64,000 bases of DNA, from the NCBI GenBank assembly GCA_040768665.1, contig JAXGMN010000026.1, positions 124,001 through 188,000 of the forward strand, in the 5' to 3' direction. The notes under the pieces were generated by a model, which did no database searches, was not told the origin of the DNA, and saw only the letters and a list, made by a program, of their open reading frames with translations. The DNA comes from JABWBD01 sp040768665 (GTDB lineage Bacteria; Planctomycetota; Planctomycetia; Pirellulales; Thermoguttaceae). Both the position numbers and the translations under genes were made by a program. Positions 7,142 through 16,449 of the stretch are shown here, one piece after another (position 1 is the first letter of the stretch; the number at the start of each line of letters is the position of its first letter).

Positions 7142-7771
7142 ATGGGTTTCCCCTACGATCGATCCAGGGTGCGCAGCTTGCCATGCAGCATCGCCAGCAA
7201 GACCGGACAAGCGGTCCGCCTCGACCTGCTTGGGACCGATGAAGACGCTCGGCTGAAGGCCATGTACCTCGCCTACCAGCCCCGCAACTCGTTCCAGGGG
7301 CTCCCGCCGATTCGCGACGAGATTTGCGTTCGGTGGGTGGAAGACATGCTTGCTACGGGCATTCACATCGTCGCTCGCTCCGGAGATCCGGAGATCCTGG
7401 GGCACTGCGCGCTCTTCCCCATGAGCGAGCAGCGGTCCGAGATCCTTGTGGTCGTCACTCCCGAGCATCAGAATATCGGCATCGGCACGCAACTCACCCG
7501 GAGCGTCGTCCACCTGGGACGTGAACTGGGGTTCGAGAAACTCCTGCTCACCGTGGCAGCCACGAACCTCCGCGCGCGGCACGTCTACAAGAAGTGCGGT
7601 TTCGAATACACCAGCACCGGGCCTTGCAGAGAACTCGACATGGCCTGCGATCTGACCAGGCCCGCGGCGCTCCGCGAGGACCCGCCTCAGGAGTGGAATC
7701 CGGCTCCGCATTTCGCTGCGGGCGACTTGGACGCCGAAACGCCGACGCGGACCACCGACGTTGCGAGTTGA
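7142..7771 (+). CDS. GNAT-family N-acetyltransferase
   Basis: 209 residues. The core (about residues 28-165) follows the GNAT order. The acetyl-CoA pyrophosphate loop is HQNIGIGTQL (Q-x-x-G-I-G), preceded by strand SEILVVVTPE and followed by helix LTRSVVHLGRELGF and strand KLLLTVAATN with N-x-x-A-R-H-V-Y-x-K-x-G-F, a typical motif-B arrangement. Substrate unknown. The ATG at 7142 has AGGAG nine bases upstream. The last ~40 residues are polar and probably disordered. It has no evident operon partner; the next gene starts about 220 bases later. Confidence 0.85.
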   Translation: MGFPYDRSRVRSLPCSIASKTGQAVRLDLLGTDEDARLKAMYLAYQPRNSFQGLPPIRDEICVRWVEDMLATGIHIVARSGDPEILGHCALFPMSEQRSEILVVVTPEHQNIGIGTQLTRSVVHLGRELGFEKLLLTVAATNLRARHVYKKCGFEYTSTGPCRELDMACDLTRPAALREDPPQEWNPAPHFAAGDLDAETPTRTTDVAS

Positions 7772-7994
7772 AGTCGACGATGACGATGAGCTGTTCGGAG
7801 CGCGCGTCGAATCGCAGGTTCCGTAGCAGTTGCCAAATCTTCTCCGGTCCTATCGGCAATTCCAATCATGCCGGACAGGAACGGGGCGGCTGGGAAGTTC
7901 ACCTTCCGGGGGCCAACCGGGCGAATCTACCTAACAGGGACCGTTTTCCCCAAAGCTGGCTCCGCTTTTGCCGATACCCCCCGGAGAACACCAA

Positions 7995-9077
7995 GTGGCC
8001 GTTTTCGTGCGACCAGGCATCCTTTGTTGCGCAGTCATCGCTGCCTGTCAGTCCGGGGCAACCGTTCACGGGGCGGAAGAGACGTCGATCCTGGCCCAGC
8101 CCGCTTGCTGCGGCGAATACGGAAGGTACGACCAGGCGCCGCTGCCCGCCAACGAGTGCCATGTCTGGGTCGACGAGCCCATCCGGGCGTCTCGCCCGGT
8201 TTGGACGATCGACTACCGAGTCCGCCCGATGGTCGATAGCTACACCTCGTATGAATTCGGCACGGCGCCGGGCGATCCCCACGGTCCCTATGCGCCTCTG
8301 AGTCGGCTGGATTTCGCCTTGGATTCGACCTGGCACGGTTTTCAGATTGGATTGGAGAAGCCGTGTTGGCGCATCCACTTCGAGTGGCTCACGCCAATCC
8401 AAGACAAGATCGACGGAGACCTGGCCGACTACGATTGGAATATCGACGATCCCCGAAATGCCCCGGGCCGTCTCGACAGCCTCACACTTTCGCCGCTGCG
8501 GTGGCACGACGGCCAGATGCTCGACCTCGCAGCGGAGTTCAAGCTGGCCAATCGCCTGTTCCACCTGCCCGTGGAAGTCTGGCCGGCGGCGGGTTTCCGG
8601 TTCCAACGGTTCGACATGACGGCCGACAGCCTGACGTATCTCGTCCCGGCGATCGGCCCAATCGCGGAGTTGAACGGCGTTGACGTGATCACGTTCAATC
8701 AGCAGTACTATGTCGGGTATTTTGGCGGCCAGCTTCGCACGACGTTCGCCGTGGGCCGGGTCCCCTTCGACGTGCGGCTCCAGGCAGACGCGGGCCCGGC
8801 GGCCGGCTACAACGTGGATCACCACCTGCTCCGCGAAGGCGACCGCTACACGATCGAAAAGACGAGCGGAGGATGGTGGCATATCGGTATGATCCTCGAA
8901 GCCTCGATTACGAAACGTTTCAGCCTCGGGTTCCAGGCCGATCACGCGGAGCTCCGCACCGAGGGCACCCACCGATTGCTCAACAAGCCGATCGATCTCG
9001 ACCTCACGTGGGACAACGGCGTGCTGGTGAAATCGGATCAGACTTCGCTCACGGCGTTCGTCCGTACGCGATTCTGA
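7995..9077 (+). CDS. Omptin-like outer-membrane aspartic protease homologue
   Basis: I place the start at a GTG with GGAG nine bases upstream (a longer frame opens at an ATG at 7968), giving about 360 residues with a signal peptide ending near VHGAEE. The body alternates amphipathic strands and ends in Phe, as outer-membrane barrels do. Two signatures match the omptin family (OmpT, Pla). One is D-x-D-W (DLADYDW, residues D154/D156 counted from the longer frame), the equivalent of OmpT D83/D85. The other is D-x-H (YNVDHHL, D284/H286), the equivalent of D210/H212. SRLDF also matches the omptin SQLDW strand. A surface protease is likely; cleavage specificity is unknown. Confidence 0.7.
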   Translation: MAVFVRPGILCCAVIAACQSGATVHGAEETSILAQPACCGEYGRYDQAPLPANECHVWVDEPIRASRPVWTIDYRVRPMVDSYTSYEFGTAPGDPHGPYAPLSRLDFALDSTWHGFQIGLEKPCWRIHFEWLTPIQDKIDGDLADYDWNIDDPRNAPGRLDSLTLSPLRWHDGQMLDLAAEFKLANRLFHLPVEVWPAAGFRFQRFDMTADSLTYLVPAIGPIAELNGVDVITFNQQYYVGYFGGQLRTTFAVGRVPFDVRLQADAGPAAGYNVDHHLLREGDRYTIEKTSGGWWHIGMILEASITKRFSLGFQADHAELRTEGTHRLLNKPIDLDLTWDNGVLVKSDQTSLTAFVRTRF

Positions 9078-9173
9078 CTTCCCTCGACCGCACTGGATGC
9101 GTTCGATTCGGGCCGATCCTCTGGCCGATGCAATCTCGCGCCCATCACCTGCGGAAGTGAAGCCGTTGCAGCT

Positions 9174-10130
9174 CTATTCGCCTCCGGCGGCCACGGCCAA
9201 TGCACCGTGGAGGACGACTTCCTCTCCCAAGCTTGCCGGCACGATCTCAACGGTATTTGCCAACGGGGGAAAGGTGTATTGACCGACATAGGCTCGCAGC
9301 GGCTTGAACCACAGTTCCTCGCCAACCAGAGCCACGCCACCGCCGACAACGACGACACTTGGCGCCAGGAGCGTGATCATCTGCGCGATCGCCCAGCCGT
9401 AGGCCCGGCAGGCCCGGTCGAAGGTCGCGACGGCAAGCCGATTTCCCTCCGCGGCAGCCGCTGCAATCATCCGGGTATCGAGGCGATCGAGCCGGCCGCT
9501 GCAACGGGCCCGTAGATCGCGAACGTCGTTCTCTGCATTGGATGGGCCCGACGCTTGCTGAAGAGCCTGCCGCACGGCCGCCGTGATGGCCCAACCGCTG
9601 GCCAGCGACTCCAATGTCTGCGCCGACTCGCTGCAATCCAATCCGGGGCGGAGATGCCCGATCTCCGACGCCACTCCGCCGCTGCCGGGATAGACCTCGC
9701 CGTCGATCACCAGCGCCCCGCCGATACCGCTGCCGACATTGGTGTAGAAAACGATCCGATGGCCCTTGCCGGCGCCGAATCGAGCCTCGGCGAGTCCGGC
9801 CAGGTCCGAATCATTGCCGAGAACCGCAGGCAAGCCCAAAACCTCGTGACACCACCGGGCAATGGGAAATTGATCCCAGCCCTGCACCTGGTGGCTGGTG
9901 ATCGTGCGGCCGGCGGCCGAATCCACCGGCCCGCCAAATCCGATGCCGATCCGCCGAACGTCGTGCTCCCGGACAAGGGGATCGGCCATTTCCTCGACTT
10001 GCCGGCGGATTCCCTCGGCCCCGTTGGCCGGGTCGACGTCGGCGCGGACCAACGCCACCGGCGGCCGACCGTCGCCGCTGCCGACCGCCAGTTGAAGCTT
10101 GGTGCCGCCGATCTCGATGGCAAGCAGCAT
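9174..10130 (-). CDS. ROK-family sugar kinase
   Basis: 318 residues. The N-terminal phosphate loop LLAIEIGGTKLQLAVG, the catalytic region LGNDSDLAGLAEARFGAGKG, the second ATP-binding segment FYTNVGSGIGGALVIDGEVY and the C-terminal VVVVGGGVAL are all in ROK order. The usual zinc-binding Cys cluster after EIGHL is absent (EIGHLRPGLDCSESAQTLES), so it belongs to the group without the full zinc motif. It likely phosphorylates a sugar or N-acetyl amino sugar at the end of the operon's pathway. The start overlaps the ribosome site AGGAGTGACGC, and the stop of the upstream MFS gene lies only three bases away. Confidence 0.9.
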   Translation of the reverse strand: MLLAIEIGGTKLQLAVGSGDGRPPVALVRADVDPANGAEGIRRQVEEMADPLVREHDVRRIGIGFGGPVDSAAGRTITSHQVQGWDQFPIARWCHEVLGLPAVLGNDSDLAGLAEARFGAGKGHRIVFYTNVGSGIGGALVIDGEVYPGSGGVASEIGHLRPGLDCSESAQTLESLASGWAITAAVRQALQQASGPSNAENDVRDLRARCSGRLDRLDTRMIAAAAAEGNRLAVATFDRACRAYGWAIAQMITLLAPSVVVVGGGVALVGEELWFKPLRAYVGQYTFPPLANTVEIVPASLGEEVVLHGALAVAAGGE

Positions 10131-10133
10131 GCG

Positions 10134-11453
10134 TCACTCCTGCCGATGGCCTTCCAGCGCTTGCCGTCGCCCTTCGGCGACGTTCACGCGCGCCGCCAAG
10201 ACCCAGCCGATCAGGAAGAAGACCACCAGGCTGACGATGGCCTGGCGCGAACTGCCGGTCAGCAAGATCACCAACCCGAAGGCAAACGTGCCCATGAAAC
10301 TGGTGGCCTTTCCCGAGAGGTTGAAAAACCCAAAGAACTCTGCGGTATGCCGCTCGGGAGTCATCATCCCCATGATCGCCCGACTCACGGATTGGGTGCC
10401 GCCCATGACCATCGCCAGCACCACGCCGAGCGCCCAGAACCACAGCTTGGCGTGAATAAAATAGGCTGCCACGACCAGCCCGACCCAAATGGCCAGGCAA
10501 CCCATCAGAGTCGCCTTCTGCCCGACCCGATCGCCCAGCCAGCCGACCAGCAGCGCCCCGGGCATGGCGAGAAACTGGATCATCAGGATCAGTCCGATCA
10601 ATTCGCCGGTGTCGAATTCGAGGTCTTTGATCGCGAACGTCGAAGCCTGACTGATCACCGTCTGGATTCCGTCATTATAAAACAGAAAACCGAGCAGAAA
10701 GATGGCGAGCATCCGATACTGCCGGATGTTTCTCAGGGTGCCGCCGACCTCGCGGACCGCCTGCCGACCGGCCGCAAAGAATGGCTTGCGGCGCTCCGGT
10801 GGTGGGCGACGGTCGCGAAGCACCCAGAGCGTCGGCAGCGTGAAGAGCCCCCACCATCCGCCCATGATGACCAAACCGATCCGCAACTGGAGCGTCTTGT
10901 CGCCGATGCCGAAAGCGTCGCCGAACTGCATGACCAGGATGGCCAGCACTAACGCCAGGGCCCCGCCGATGTAACCCAGCGCGTATCCCCGGGCCGATAT
11001 CCGGTTCATCGTCTCTTCGTTGGCGATCTCCGGGAGAAAGCCGTTGTAGAAGCCGAGCGAGAGTTCGAACAGCAGACTGGTAAGGAAGAAAAAGACGACG
11101 ACCACCCAGGGCCAATCCGGCGGGATCAGCCCCAGCGCAACGGCGGCGACGGCGCCTCCCAATCCCGTAATGGCCAGCCATGTCCGCTTGTTGGAGTTGG
11201 CATCGGCCATGGCCCCGACGACCGGAGCGAGGATCGCGGCCAACAGCATCGACCCGGAGATTCCCCATGCCCAGACCACGGCACCCGTGTCCCCGAACCG
11301 GTCCGAAGGGAACACGACGCGTTGGAGGTAGTTGACGAGGATGGTGATCGACAGGGTCGAGTAGGCGCTGTTGGCCCAGTCGTACGTCGCCCAGGCAAGG
11401 ACCTCGGCAGAACGGCTGAAGCCGGCAGGATTGGCGGTCGGCTGGTTGGCCAT
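10134..11453 (-). CDS. MFS transporter, UMF1/Atg22-like
   Basis: 439 residues with about 12 hydrophobic helices. The N-terminal AEVLAWATYDWANSAYSTL is the hallmark of the UMF1 branch of the major facilitator superfamily (related to yeast Atg22). PVVGAMADANSNKRTWLA is the loop 2-3 MFS signature and GWLGDRVGQKATLMGC the repeat of it in the second half. It is probably the inner-membrane importer for a product of the operon. It lies 15 bases after the DUF1080 gene and three bases before the ROK kinase gene, so the three are almost certainly co-transcribed. Confidence 0.9.
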   Translation of the reverse strand: MANQPTANPAGFSRSAEVLAWATYDWANSAYSTLSITILVNYLQRVVFPSDRFGDTGAVVWAWGISGSMLLAAILAPVVGAMADANSNKRTWLAITGLGGAVAAVALGLIPPDWPWVVVVFFFLTSLLFELSLGFYNGFLPEIANEETMNRISARGYALGYIGGALALVLAILVMQFGDAFGIGDKTLQLRIGLVIMGGWWGLFTLPTLWVLRDRRPPPERRKPFFAAGRQAVREVGGTLRNIRQYRMLAIFLLGFLFYNDGIQTVISQASTFAIKDLEFDTGELIGLILMIQFLAMPGALLVGWLGDRVGQKATLMGCLAIWVGLVVAAYFIHAKLWFWALGVVLAMVMGGTQSVSRAIMGMMTPERHTAEFFGFFNLSGKATSFMGTFAFGLVILLTGSSRQAIVSLVVFFLIGWVLAARVNVAEGRRQALEGHRQE

Positions 11454-11468
11454 GGATCGGAGCGACGC

Positions 11469-12131
11469 TTACAGTTCCCTGATCCGAATATTGCGGAACT
11501 CGATCCGCGACCCGTGGCCAAGGAACCCGATGTAGCCCTTGTGTTGCTTCAGCCCGGGGTGGTCGTGGCCGTCGACGGGTTTCACCTCGTCGAGGTTGGC
11601 GTCGACGATCACCTCGCCGTTTAAAATAATGGTGACGCGGCGTCCGTCGCAACGGATCTCCTCGCTGTTCCACTGTCCGGCCGGTTTGAGAAAGCCGGTC
11701 TTCGCCGGAACGACGCCGTAGATCGAGCCATGGGCTTGCCAAGGCTGGATCTTATGGTTTTTCTCGTACTCGGTATCGAGAATCTGGATTTCCATGCCGC
11801 AGTATGCCGGATTGCACCCCAGGGGAGTGCGGATACCGACGCCATTATTGGCCGCCGGTTCGAGCTTGAACTCGAAGCGGAAGGCGAAATCGTCGTATTC
11901 GTCCTTGGTGAACAGCATGCCGCCGCCCTTTTTCTTGCAGACGAGCAGGCCGTCCTCAGCGACGTAGCCGTCCGTCGATCCCTTCCAGCCGTCGAGGTTC
12001 TTACCGTTGAACAGGCTTACGAACCCCTCTTCCTGTTGCAGAGAAGATGCCGGGGCAGCGTTTGTTTCGGCAGCGAGAGTCTGTCCCGCCGCGCAGAGGA
12101 GGGCAAGCACGAGAAAGCAGCACATTCGCAT
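11469..12131 (-). CDS. 3-keto-disaccharide hydrolase (DUF1080) family protein
   Basis: 220 residues with a signal peptide (about 1-20, MRMCCFLVLALLCAAGQTLA). The DUF1080 start motif is FVSLFNGKNLDGWKG, followed by the concanavalin-like sandwich with DFAFRFEFKLEPAANNGVGI, CGMEIQILDTEYEK and GYIGFLGHGSRIEFRNIRIR. The family includes 3-keto-glycoside hydrolases and carbohydrate-binding relatives. It would act outside the cytoplasm between the sulfatase and the transporter of this operon. The substrate is not readable from sequence. Confidence 0.88.
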   Translation of the reverse strand: MRMCCFLVLALLCAAGQTLAAETNAAPASSLQQEEGFVSLFNGKNLDGWKGSTDGYVAEDGLLVCKKKGGGMLFTKDEYDDFAFRFEFKLEPAANNGVGIRTPLGCNPAYCGMEIQILDTEYEKNHKIQPWQAHGSIYGVVPAKTGFLKPAGQWNSEEIRCDGRRVTIILNGEVIVDANLDEVKPVDGHDHPGLKQHKGYIGFLGHGSRIEFRNIRIREL

Positions 12132-12209
12132 GGGATTTCTCCTTCACGGTGTCAGTTGTGTCATCGAGAGAGATCATCGAGAGAAACAGGAATTTCGTGC
12201 ACAGTTCGC

Positions 12210-14126
12210 TCATGGCTGACCAAGACGCTGCAAGAGCGGCTCCAGCGCGAATCGCAGGTAAAGCCTGGTGTCGGGCGAGTACTTGTCTTTTCCCGCCTCG
12301 CGAAGAGCGGCTTCGATCGCGGGGCGAACGGGTCGGGCGCGGTCGCCGAGGAGCTGCAGGGCGCGTGCGGCACGGATGATCACGGCCGGCGATTCGCCCT
12401 GTAACTCGGCAGCCAGCGTCTCGAGCGCCGCTTCATCACCACCCAGCGCGACCAGGGCAGCGGCGGCTTCGATCCGCACGGGCGGCGAGGGGTCGCGGAG
12501 CGCCGTTCGGAGGGTCGCTGCGGCGGCCTGGGCAGCATTGCCTTGTGCCCGCAAGCCAACGGCCGCCCAGTAGCGGATCGCGCTGTCGGGATCGCTCAGC
12601 AACTGCGTCTGGCCGGCGAGCGAACCGGGACAGCCGACAAGATCGGCCGCTGCCAGAATCTCGTCAAGAGGATACCTGCCGGGCTGCCGGGCTAATTCGT
12701 AAGGCGTGGTGCTTTCGGACCGGCGCCATGCTTCCGACTCCGGCAGAAAGCCCAGATCGTGGGTTTCCTTCATCCACTGTCGGTGAGCGTGCCGCATGCG
12801 GTGCAGGACATCGCCGAAATCGGGCATGGCGGCAAGATTTTCAAGCTGCTGCGGATCCTTGACGGTGTCGTACAACTCTTCAACGGCCCGCGTGGGGCCC
12901 GCATAGGCGAGTTGGACGGCGTTGAGCTTGTCTTCCGCAGCCAGACGGGTGATTTCCCGGCGGACTTCCGCCTGGTCCGAAAAACCCTCCGGCTGATTGT
13001 AGGAGAGATGGGGCATGTAGTTGCGGACGTAGAGGTACCGCTTGTCCCGGACCGAGCGAGCCAGGTCGTACGCTTCGTCCACCCGGTCGCGTGTCCCGTA
13101 GACATACTGCCTGGGCTCGGCCGCCGCCCGACCGAGGAACGGCTTGCCCTGCATATACTCGGGGACCGGCAGGCCGACCAGGCTGAGCACGGTCGGAGCG
13201 AAATCGACGAAGCTCACCAGCCGATCGATCGTCTCTCCGGGTTGGGCCGGGGCCAGGTGGCGGTACTTCGCGGGAAAGCGGATCAGCAACGGCACGTGCA
13301 GTCCGGAGTCGAGCAGGAGCCGCTTGTGCCGCGGCAGGCCCGCGCCGTGGTCGGAGTAGAAAAAGACGATCGTATCGTCCGCCAGGCCGGCCTCGTCGAG
13401 TTCCGCGAGGAGCCGGCCAACGTTCTTGTCCATCAAAGTGATGCAGTCGTAGTAGCGGGCAATCGTTCGCCGGGTGATCGGGGTATCGGGCCAATAGGGC
13501 GGGACGGGGGCTTTGGCGGGGTCGTGAATTTCCTCGGGGGCGAGCTTCGACTGGTACTTGCGCTGAAATTGTTCATAGGGAAAGACGCTGGTCGGCCCCT
13601 GGTGCGTCACCATGTCGTTGAAGACGCTGAAAAACGGCTGCCCCGGACTGCGATTCCGCCAGTGGGCCTTGCCGCTCGACTCGTCCCACGAAGCCTTAAT
13701 GATCTCGGGCTCCTTGCTCGTGTTGTAGTCGGTTTTGACGTTGTTGGTGGTGTAGTAGCCGGCCTGGCGAATATACGTGGGAAACCCGATGATCTGCCGG
13801 GGAATCGGGAAATGGGAACGGAGCCGCTGAGTGCCTAGCGTGGTAGCATAGACGCCCGTGATCAGGCACGACCTTGCCGGCGAGCAGACCGGAGCCGTCG
13901 CAAAGGCGTTGGTGTAGCGGACGCTCTCGCGGGCCAGGCGGTCGATGTTGGGCGTGGTGGCGTAATCGTCGCCCCAGCAGCCGAGATTGGGGCTCATATC
14001 CTCGCAGGTAATCCAAAGGACGTTGGGACGTTCGGCTGCGCGGCCTGCGGCAGATCCCCAGGGAGCCAGATTGCAGAACGCTATCGCCGGCAGAAACGTA
14101 AGCCATCGGTAAGCGTGCATCGTCAA
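12210..14126 (-). CDS. Exported sulfatase with C-terminal HEAT repeats
   Basis: 638 residues with a signal peptide (1 to about 30). The sulfatase domain begins RPNVLWITCEDMSPNLG and carries the formylglycine motif C81-S-P-A-R85 (APVCSPARSCLITGVY), so it needs maturation by a formylglycine-generating enzyme. FFYSDHGAGLPRHKR gives metal-binding Asp-His. From about residue 510, PDSAIRYWAAVGLRAQGNAA, PSPPVRIEAAAALVALGGDE and SPAVIIRAARALQLLGDRAR are HEAT-type helical repeats, a known planctomycete arrangement that may hold a partner or substrate. It starts 21 bases after the GH172 gene. Confidence 0.92.
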   Translation of the reverse strand: MTMHAYRWLTFLPAIAFCNLAPWGSAAGRAAERPNVLWITCEDMSPNLGCWGDDYATTPNIDRLARESVRYTNAFATAPVCSPARSCLITGVYATTLGTQRLRSHFPIPRQIIGFPTYIRQAGYYTTNNVKTDYNTSKEPEIIKASWDESSGKAHWRNRSPGQPFFSVFNDMVTHQGPTSVFPYEQFQRKYQSKLAPEEIHDPAKAPVPPYWPDTPITRRTIARYYDCITLMDKNVGRLLAELDEAGLADDTIVFFYSDHGAGLPRHKRLLLDSGLHVPLLIRFPAKYRHLAPAQPGETIDRLVSFVDFAPTVLSLVGLPVPEYMQGKPFLGRAAAEPRQYVYGTRDRVDEAYDLARSVRDKRYLYVRNYMPHLSYNQPEGFSDQAEVRREITRLAAEDKLNAVQLAYAGPTRAVEELYDTVKDPQQLENLAAMPDFGDVLHRMRHAHRQWMKETHDLGFLPESEAWRRSESTTPYELARQPGRYPLDEILAAADLVGCPGSLAGQTQLLSDPDSAIRYWAAVGLRAQGNAAQAAAATLRTALRDPSPPVRIEAAAALVALGGDEAALETLAAELQGESPAVIIRAARALQLLGDRARPVRPAIEAALREAGKDKYSPDTRLYLRFALEPLLQRLGQP

Positions 14127-14147
14127 TGTTCCTTTGTTTAGAACCTC

Positions 14148-16262
14148 TTACTCGGCCTTCTCCAGTTTCAGGTAGTCCAGACCGAACATATGCCGCTTGA
14201 TCGCCTGCTCGTTCGCCCCAACGATCTCGATCTCCAGCCGATTCGCTCCCCGGTTGAGCGGAAACCGGCCGAGTTCCACGGGCTCGTGGCTCACCTCGGT
14301 GGCGTAGCGGTCGATCGAGTTTTCGACGGGTCGGCCGTTGATGGACAGCCGCACGATGCCATAGTCTTTCGCCTTGGTAAGATCCGCGATCACGCGGTGC
14401 GTTCCCGCTGACTCACTGGGAAATTCCAGCACGAGCCGGTCGCCCGGCTTCGCGTCGATCCACCAGAGTTGCTGGTCGCCGCTCCATTGCCAGGTTTCGC
14501 TGGCTTGCACTTGCGTCTTCCCGCCCGTTTTCTCGACGATCTTCAATTCTTCGCCTTCAATTGCCCCGGGGACCTCGACGACGTCGACGATGTCGCTCCG
14601 TTTGCGGGGGACCGGCAGGGCGGCGGTGGCAGGATCCGGCCCCACGTTCGATTTTGCCCCGGGACGGGCATACCAGAACGTCGTCGGGGCGTAATTCACC
14701 AGCGTACTGCGCCAGTGCCACAGCTCCATGTCGAACTTGATCGACTTGGCAAACGGCAAAGCGTCGAGGCTTCGATAGCGATTATTGACCGTCAGCCCGC
14801 TCGTCAGGTTGCCCGAGCCGGTTGGCTGGGCATGGAAGGGCGCCTGGAAAAACTCGGGCCGGCACCACGCATAGCCGTAGTAGTCTTCCGTGCCCGTGCC
14901 GATGTGCGAGGGAAACGACTCGCCGTCGAGGAAGATTTTTTCGTCGCCCTCACCCCACCAGGCGGCAATGCCGTTGAAGACGGTGAGGGTGTCGCCGACG
15001 TACTGGCCCTTGCCGGAGACCTCGACGTAGTTGACGTCGAAAGCTCCCTTCGCCGCCTGGTCTTTGTTCGGACCGGTCTCGACCTTGGTATACTGCCGCC
15101 ATGCGGCGTGGAAGTGGAGGCTGCGATCGTCCCAGGACCATGGACCGGTATGCACGACCGCATCGGCAAGCTCGACCTCCTGATCGCCGAGGTTCCGCAC
15201 CGAGATCGTACACGACTTCTGAAACGGCATCACCCAGAACGCCTTCATCGTGCCGTCCTCGGCCACCTTGGTGTACCAGGTCTGGTACGGGCAGAGGCGA
15301 TGGCCGGTGCCGAAGAAATCGCCCAACGGACACCATGCGGTTCGCTCGCCGTCGAACTCGATCTGAGCGACGGTCGAGCGGAGCGCCTGCGGAAGATCCT
15401 CGGCCACCAGCCGGCAGGTCACCTGGCGGATCGCTGCCGGGCCGTCGAGCGAGAGCGACTGCTCGTCGCCGGGCGGGAGCCTGACCGACACGTCGTTGGC
15501 CTGGAGCTGGTCCACGTTGGCGACGCCCGAGTGAAGCAGCCTCGCACCGACCTCGTTCACCAGCGGCAACAAGCCCTGAAGTTGCCGGCGAGCGAACGAG
15601 CCGACCTTGGTGGACGGTTCGTAGGTGCGATAGTTGATCTGGTAGTAGAGGGCTTCGCCCTGTTTGCCGCCAACGTCGACGACCTTGTCGCTTTCGTAGG
15701 TGATCTTGCAATGCTTCGCGTAAGGGATCGGCAGATAGAGGTTGTGGCCGCGGCGCTCGTAGGGTGACTCCGGAGAGACCGAATCACTCAGCGGCGGCGG
15801 CACCAGCGCCCCACCGCTGATCAGGTCGGCGATGGGACCTTCGATTGCCGGCTGAGGGCTTTGGTCCAGATATACCCGCATCGTGCCGTTGCTGAACGGG
15901 CCGCCGCGTGGCCCGTGCCAGGTACCCCAGATGCGAACGACCGCACCCGGCCCCTCGACATCGAGCATGACGTGCTCCCGCCGCCCGGCGTTCTCCTCGA
16001 CGCGGATGAATTGGCTGCGGTCCCAATTGGCAAACCAGCCGGGCTGGTCGGGGGCGACGGTGTCGCGGTCGTAGCTGCTTGCCTGGCGGCAGGTATACGC
16101 GGGGCTGGGAAACCTGGCCAGGTGATCGCGGTCGATCATCTCTTTCAGGAGTGACTCCAAGGTGACCGTCTCTTGGGCGGCGGACTGCATGGCCCGGCCG
16201 ACCAAGACGGTGAATGCCAGGAGGGCGAGCAGCAGTGGCATCGGCGCGCGGGGTAGCGACAT
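14148..16262 (-). CDS. Exported GH172 (DUF2961) glycoside hydrolase
   Basis: 704 residues from the ATG at 16262, which has AAGGA upstream and opens a signal peptide (MSLPRAPMPLLLALLAFTVL); the frame is open further but without a better start. The DUF2961/GH172 core contains PGAVVRIWGTWHGPRGG, SDSVSPESPYERRGHNLYLP and the conserved acidic GTGTEDYYGYAW. Known GH172 enzymes act on alpha-D-fructofuranosyl or alpha-D-arabinofuranosyl bonds. The last ~130 residues form a separate sandwich (LVLEFPSESAGTHRVIADL to IKRHMFGLDYLKLEKAE). It is the first gene of the operon that runs through the sulfatase to the ROK kinase. Confidence 0.9.
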   Translation of the reverse strand: MSLPRAPMPLLLALLAFTVLVGRAMQSAAQETVTLESLLKEMIDRDHLARFPSPAYTCRQASSYDRDTVAPDQPGWFANWDRSQFIRVEENAGRREHVMLDVEGPGAVVRIWGTWHGPRGGPFSNGTMRVYLDQSPQPAIEGPIADLISGGALVPPPLSDSVSPESPYERRGHNLYLPIPYAKHCKITYESDKVVDVGGKQGEALYYQINYRTYEPSTKVGSFARRQLQGLLPLVNEVGARLLHSGVANVDQLQANDVSVRLPPGDEQSLSLDGPAAIRQVTCRLVAEDLPQALRSTVAQIEFDGERTAWCPLGDFFGTGHRLCPYQTWYTKVAEDGTMKAFWVMPFQKSCTISVRNLGDQEVELADAVVHTGPWSWDDRSLHFHAAWRQYTKVETGPNKDQAAKGAFDVNYVEVSGKGQYVGDTLTVFNGIAAWWGEGDEKIFLDGESFPSHIGTGTEDYYGYAWCRPEFFQAPFHAQPTGSGNLTSGLTVNNRYRSLDALPFAKSIKFDMELWHWRSTLVNYAPTTFWYARPGAKSNVGPDPATAALPVPRKRSDIVDVVEVPGAIEGEELKIVEKTGGKTQVQASETWQWSGDQQLWWIDAKPGDRLVLEFPSESAGTHRVIADLTKAKDYGIVRLSINGRPVENSIDRYATEVSHEPVELGRFPLNRGANRLEIEIVGANEQAIKRHMFGLDYLKLEKAE

Positions 16263-16449
16263 GGTTGGGTTCCTTGCGGCAAGTCGGGGATGCTCGAAAC
16301 CGGCCAAAGCCCCATGGTAAGGCCGCGAAAGGCCCCGTGTCAAACCTGCCGCACATCCAGTTCGGGGGGCTGGCGAGACGGAAGCCTCTTGCGGATAATC
16401 TTGGGTAGCTCTTGCTGCAACCACCGCATTTTTTCACCGAGGTCGAGCA

